Shown here piece after piece: positions 5,539 through 8,722 of a stretch of DNA of 8,722 nucleotides. The stretch covers positions 1 to 8,722 of the forward strand of contig DASZZV010000259.1 of the NCBI GenBank assembly GCA_035544835.1. Reading direction: 5' to 3'. This stretch comes from DASZZV01 sp035544835 (GTDB lineage: Bacteria; Acidobacteriota; Thermoanaerobaculia; Gp7-AA8). The notes under the pieces were generated by a model. The model did no database searches and was not told the origin of the DNA. It was given only the letters and a program-made list of their open reading frames with translations. The position numbers were made by a program, and so were the translations under genes. How positions within the stretch are numbered: the first letter of the stretch is position 1; each line of letters begins with the position of its first letter.

Positions 5539-8517
5539 ATGAAGTTTTTTTCACGTAGTCTCGCTCTGATCTCACTCTTCGTGCTGTTGGCCGCCACGGC
5601 CTTCGGACAGGGAACGACAGGGTCATTGACAGGAACAGTAACAACCGATGGCGCACCGCTGCCGGGCGCAACGGTCACGGTGTCGTCGCCACAACTTCAG
5701 GGTGTTCGTACCACGGTTACGGGCGATGGCGGCGGTTACAGCTTCCCCGCTCTTCCTCCCGGCAAATACACCGTGAAGATCGAGTTGGCGGGAATGCAGA
5801 CCGTCACGCAGCAGGTCGATCTCAACCTGGCGCAGTCGGCTCGGGCCGATGCAGCGCTAAGAGTCAGCTCTGTGAGCGAGGCGCTCACGGTTACGGCCGA
5901 GGCTCCCTCGGTCCTGCAGACGCCGACCGTCTCCACCAACTTCGACGCTAAGTTCATCGAGAACCTGCCGATCGGGCGGACCATCACTGCAACGACCCGC
6001 CTTGCCCCGGGGGTGCAGAGCACGGGCCCTAATGGGCAGACCGTCATCAATGGCGCTCAGTCATTCGACAACCTCTATCTGGTCAACGGCGTCACCGTCA
6101 ATGAGCAACTCCGCGGCCAGCCCAACAACCTCTTCATCGAGGATGCCATCCAGGAGACCACGGTTCTGACGAGCGGTGTCTCCGCCGAATACGGGCGGTT
6201 CACGGGCGGAGTCATCAGCACCATCACGAAGTCCGGCGGGAACGAATTCAGCGGATCGTTCCGCGACAATCTCACCAACGACAACTGGACCAAGAAAACG
6301 CACTTCATCGGCCAGGCCAAACCAACGGATAAGCTCAATAGCATCTATGAGGCCACGCTGGGAGGGCGCGTGATTCGCGACCGCCTGTGGTTCTTCGGCG
6401 CCGGGCGCAAGTCGAAGATCAGCGGCACGTCACAGACGGCAGGGCCTCTGAAGATTCCTTATCAGACGGGCGATGACGAGAAGCGCTACGAAGGGAAGCT
6501 CACCGGAAACGTGACCGCGAAACACAGCGTCACAGGCTCGTACCTCAAAGTCGATCGTACCTTCGTCAACAATGTCTTCCAGGCGAGCCAGAGCGTCGAT
6601 CTGCGCAGCCTGACCAACCAGGGGCGTCCCGACAAGCTTCTGGCGATTCACTACAATGGCGTGCTGACGAACAACCTGCTCATCGAAGCTCAGTACAGCA
6701 AGAAGGATCTCATTTTCGTGGGCGGAGGCGCTGCAGCCACTGACCGCATCTTTGGAACTCTCCTCCGCGATCTGGCCACGAACAAGCGCGCCTGGACACC
6801 GACATTCTGCGGGGTTTGCGGCGACAAGATGCGGAACAACAAGGATTACCTTCTCAAGGGAACGTACTTCCTCTCGACCAAGTCTCTCGGCAACCACAAC
6901 ATCTCGTCAGGTGTGGATCAATTCACCGACATCCGCAACGAGAACAACTTCCAGTCAGGCAGCAACTTCCGCCTTCACGGCGATTTCATTTATCTAAACG
7001 CTCAAGATGTCTCCATCCACGTCGGGGACAAGGGCTACATCGAATTCAATCCACTGGCTAAGCTGAGCATCGGCTCGAGCTTCAAGACCGAATCGCTCTT
7101 CGTGAACGACAAGTGGGATCTCAATAATCATCTCAACTTCAACGTCGGCCTTCGTTATGACCGTAACAACAGTAAAGACGAAGAGGGAATCCTTCGCGCC
7201 AATGACAGCCGCATCAGCCCCCGCCTCGGAGCGATCTTCGATGTGAAGGGCGACGGCCATTATCGCTTGAGCGCCAACTACGGCCGCTACGTGGCAAAGC
7301 TCGACTCTGGTATCGCCGACTCCGCTTCGGCTGCCGGCGTGCCCGGAACGATCTACTATGCCTATAAGGGCCCCGAGATCAACGCTGGCAGCGGGCCGTA
7401 TCTGACCGCCGACCAGGTTCTCACGCAGGTCTTCGCCTGGTTCGATTCCGTTGGCGGGACTGCCAACAGCAGCTTGATCACTTACCAGAACATTCCCGGC
7501 TTCAGCACCCGTTTTGCCGGCAGCCTCAAGTCCCCCTTCATGGACGAGGTCTCCGTCGGCTTTGGAAGCCAGTTCACCCAAAACGGCTACTTCCGTATCG
7601 ACGGAATCAACCGGAAGTGGGGCGATTTCTATATCGTCAACCAGAACCTCCAGACTGGAAAGGTAACGAACGCCATCGGGCAGTCTGCCGATCTGGGATT
7701 GATCACGAACGATGACAAAGGTCTGTCACGCCACTACCGAGGCGGCCAGTTTCAGGCGAATTACAGAATTTCCTCAGGACTTTTCAACCGAGTCACGCTA
7801 GGCGGTAACTACACCTATGGCGTCCTCAGAGGAAACGTGGAAGGGGAGACGCCGAACAACGCGACGGTGACCATCCAGTCGCGAGGCTATTACCCGGAGT
7901 ACACCACGTTCGCGCAATTCCTCCCTGTCGGATACCTGGCCGAGGACGTGCGCCACCGGGGCAACGTATGGGCGCAGTACGATCTTCCGACGCCAATTGG
8001 CTCCTTTAATTTCTCCGTACTCGAGCGAGCGCACAGCGGCCAGGCCTTTTCAGCTTTCGCTGACATCAACCAGACCAAAGTCGTCACGAATCCCGGGTAC
8101 GTGACGCCGCCTTCTAGAACCACTTATTTCTTCAGCAAGCGTGGTGAATTCCGCCTCGATCCGATCTACACCACCGATCTGGCGCTCAACTACACACTCC
8201 CGATCTCAAAGCTGCAGCTGTTCGCACAGGCCGAAATGCTCAATGCCGGGAACAATTCTGGAGTGGAAAGCGCCGCCTTCATACGCGGTGGCGCCACGAC
8301 TCTGCCTGGCGCAATCACCTCGCGCAGTACGAGCAACCTCAAACCGTTCAATGCCTCTACCACCGTTCCGATCGAATGCCCGCGAGGCGCGCCTGGCGCG
8401 ACCTGCAAGGCCATGGGAGCGAACTACCAGCTGGCCGCCGACTTCGGGCAGCCCGTTACCAAGGACGCTTTCCAACTCGCCCGCACCTATCGCTTCTCAG
8501 TCGGGCTCCGCTTCTAG
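5539..8517 (+). CDS. Oar-like TonB-dependent outer-membrane receptor
   Basis: This 992-residue protein is predicted to sit in the outer membrane and import an unknown ligand with energy from TonB/ExbBD. Residues 1-23 are a signal peptide: a basic N-terminus, a hydrophobic core LALISLFVLLAA, and likely cleavage after AFG. About 28-110 is a carboxypeptidase-regulatory-like beta-sandwich (TGSLTGTVTTDGAPLPGATV ... GGGYSFPALPPGKYTVKIEL). The plug follows to about 235, including LYLVNGVTV and AEYGRFTGGVISTITKSGGN. The rest is beta-barrel, ending in aromatic-rich strands and a terminal Phe (TYRFSVGLRF). Its four cysteines lie in two close pairs, C424/C427 and C947/C956. AAGGAGGG at 5527-5534 supports the start, and the gene ends with two in-frame stops (TAG TAA). 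No SusD-like or enzyme gene is adjacent, so the substrate cannot be named. Confidence 0.95.
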   Translation: MKFFSRSLALISLFVLLAATAFGQGTTGSLTGTVTTDGAPLPGATVTVSSPQLQGVRTTVTGDGGGYSFPALPPGKYTVKIELAGMQTVTQQVDLNLAQSARADAALRVSSVSEALTVTAEAPSVLQTPTVSTNFDAKFIENLPIGRTITATTRLAPGVQSTGPNGQTVINGAQSFDNLYLVNGVTVNEQLRGQPNNLFIEDAIQETTVLTSGVSAEYGRFTGGVISTITKSGGNEFSGSFRDNLTNDNWTKKTHFIGQAKPTDKLNSIYEATLGGRVIRDRLWFFGAGRKSKISGTSQTAGPLKIPYQTGDDEKRYEGKLTGNVTAKHSVTGSYLKVDRTFVNNVFQASQSVDLRSLTNQGRPDKLLAIHYNGVLTNNLLIEAQYSKKDLIFVGGGAAATDRIFGTLLRDLATNKRAWTPTFCGVCGDKMRNNKDYLLKGTYFLSTKSLGNHNISSGVDQFTDIRNENNFQSGSNFRLHGDFIYLNAQDVSIHVGDKGYIEFNPLAKLSIGSSFKTESLFVNDKWDLNNHLNFNVGLRYDRNNSKDEEGILRANDSRISPRLGAIFDVKGDGHYRLSANYGRYVAKLDSGIADSASAAGVPGTIYYAYKGPEINAGSGPYLTADQVLTQVFAWFDSVGGTANSSLITYQNIPGFSTRFAGSLKSPFMDEVSVGFGSQFTQNGYFRIDGINRKWGDFYIVNQNLQTGKVTNAIGQSADLGLITNDDKGLSRHYRGGQFQANYRISSGLFNRVTLGGNYTYGVLRGNVEGETPNNATVTIQSRGYYPEYTTFAQFLPVGYLAEDVRHRGNVWAQYDLPTPIGSFNFSVLERAHSGQAFSAFADINQTKVVTNPGYVTPPSRTTYFFSKRGEFRLDPIYTTDLALNYTLPISKLQLFAQAEMLNAGNNSGVESAAFIRGGATTLPGAITSRSTSNLKPFNASTTVPIECPRGAPGATCKAMGANYQLAADFGQPVTKDAFQLARTYRFSVGLRF

Positions 8518-8536
8518 TAACCATCCCGTTTTTTAA

Positions 8537-8566
8537 AAAAAGCCCCGACTTCGGTCGGGGCTTTTT
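8537..8566. terminator. Rho-independent terminator after the receptor gene
   Basis: A 13-bp perfect stem AAAAAGCCCCGAC/GTCGGGGCTTTTT closes a TTCG tetraloop (8550-8553), 20 bp past the stop codon. A and T tracts on both sides mean it could end transcription from either direction. Confidence 0.95.
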
Positions 8567-8695
8567 GTTTTGGTACCATCGCCGGCGGTGACTATCGCAA
8601 CCATGCCACGCGCCCGACTCCGACCTGTCATCCTGGATCGGAACGTTGTCATCGTTCAGCAGCTTCTAATGAACATCCCGGGTTTTCTTGTGTGG

Positions 8696-8715
8696 CACAG
8701 GCACTCTTGCCTGTG
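8696..8715. repeat. Short palindrome at the right edge
   Basis: CACAGGCA-CTCT-TGCCTGTG is a perfect 8-bp stem with a 4-base loop. It has no T tract and is flanked by TGTGG and TGTCGGC. It looks like the start of a dispersed intergenic repeat cut by the window edge rather than a terminator. Confidence 0.6.
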
Positions 8716-8722
8716 TGTCGGC

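Noticed and set aside
8588..8671. A short GTG-started frame of about 27 codons after the receptor terminator
   Set aside because: It is too short, lacks a ribosome binding site and shows no family similarity.

Overview
The window looks like chromosomal DNA from a GC-rich Gram-negative bacterium, most likely an acidobacterium. The reasons are a very long outer-membrane TonB-dependent receptor that opens with a carboxypeptidase-regulatory-like domain (the Oar-like type that is multiplied in Acidobacteriota), the remains of a DUF4388 protein, and many dispersed palindromic repeats between genes. The lineage is inferred from gene content; there is no rRNA or other marker to fix it.

Layout: (1) Positions 1-704, minus strand: the N-terminal half of an MgtE-type magnesium transporter that runs off the left edge. 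(2) Positions 769-1058: a nested palindromic repeat element flanked by an 8-bp tandem repeat. It ends only about a dozen bases before the chaperonin promoter. (3) Positions 1071-3268: a complete heat-shock operon with a sigma70-like promoter, a perfect CIRCE operator (HrcA binding site), groES, groEL and a strong terminator. (4) Positions 3282-3563: a 45-bp-armed AT-rich palindrome, a protein-like remnant on the minus strand and a 12-bp-armed hairpin. (5) Positions 3604-4677: an intact Fic-domain (AMP-transferase type) protein with an N-terminal inhibitory motif and a C-terminal winged helix. (6) Positions 4766-4830: a second, decayed palindromic repeat sharing a core with the first. (7) Positions 4834-5185, minus strand: a broken DUF4388 gene with a frameshift and an apparent loss of its middle part. 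(8) Positions 5186-5538: a gene-free stretch. (9) Positions 5539-8517: the TonB-dependent receptor, with a strong ribosome binding site and a UUCG-loop terminator. (10) The right edge holds another short dispersed-type hairpin.

The neighbouring genes do not form one pathway. Only groES and groEL form a clear operon, regulated by HrcA/CIRCE. The mgtE, fic and receptor genes look like independent transcription units separated by repeats and terminators. I did not find a convincing new multi-gene system. The points most worth a second look are the nested repeat element beside the groESL promoter, the protein-like remnant and palindromes ahead of fic, and the decayed DUF4388 gene.
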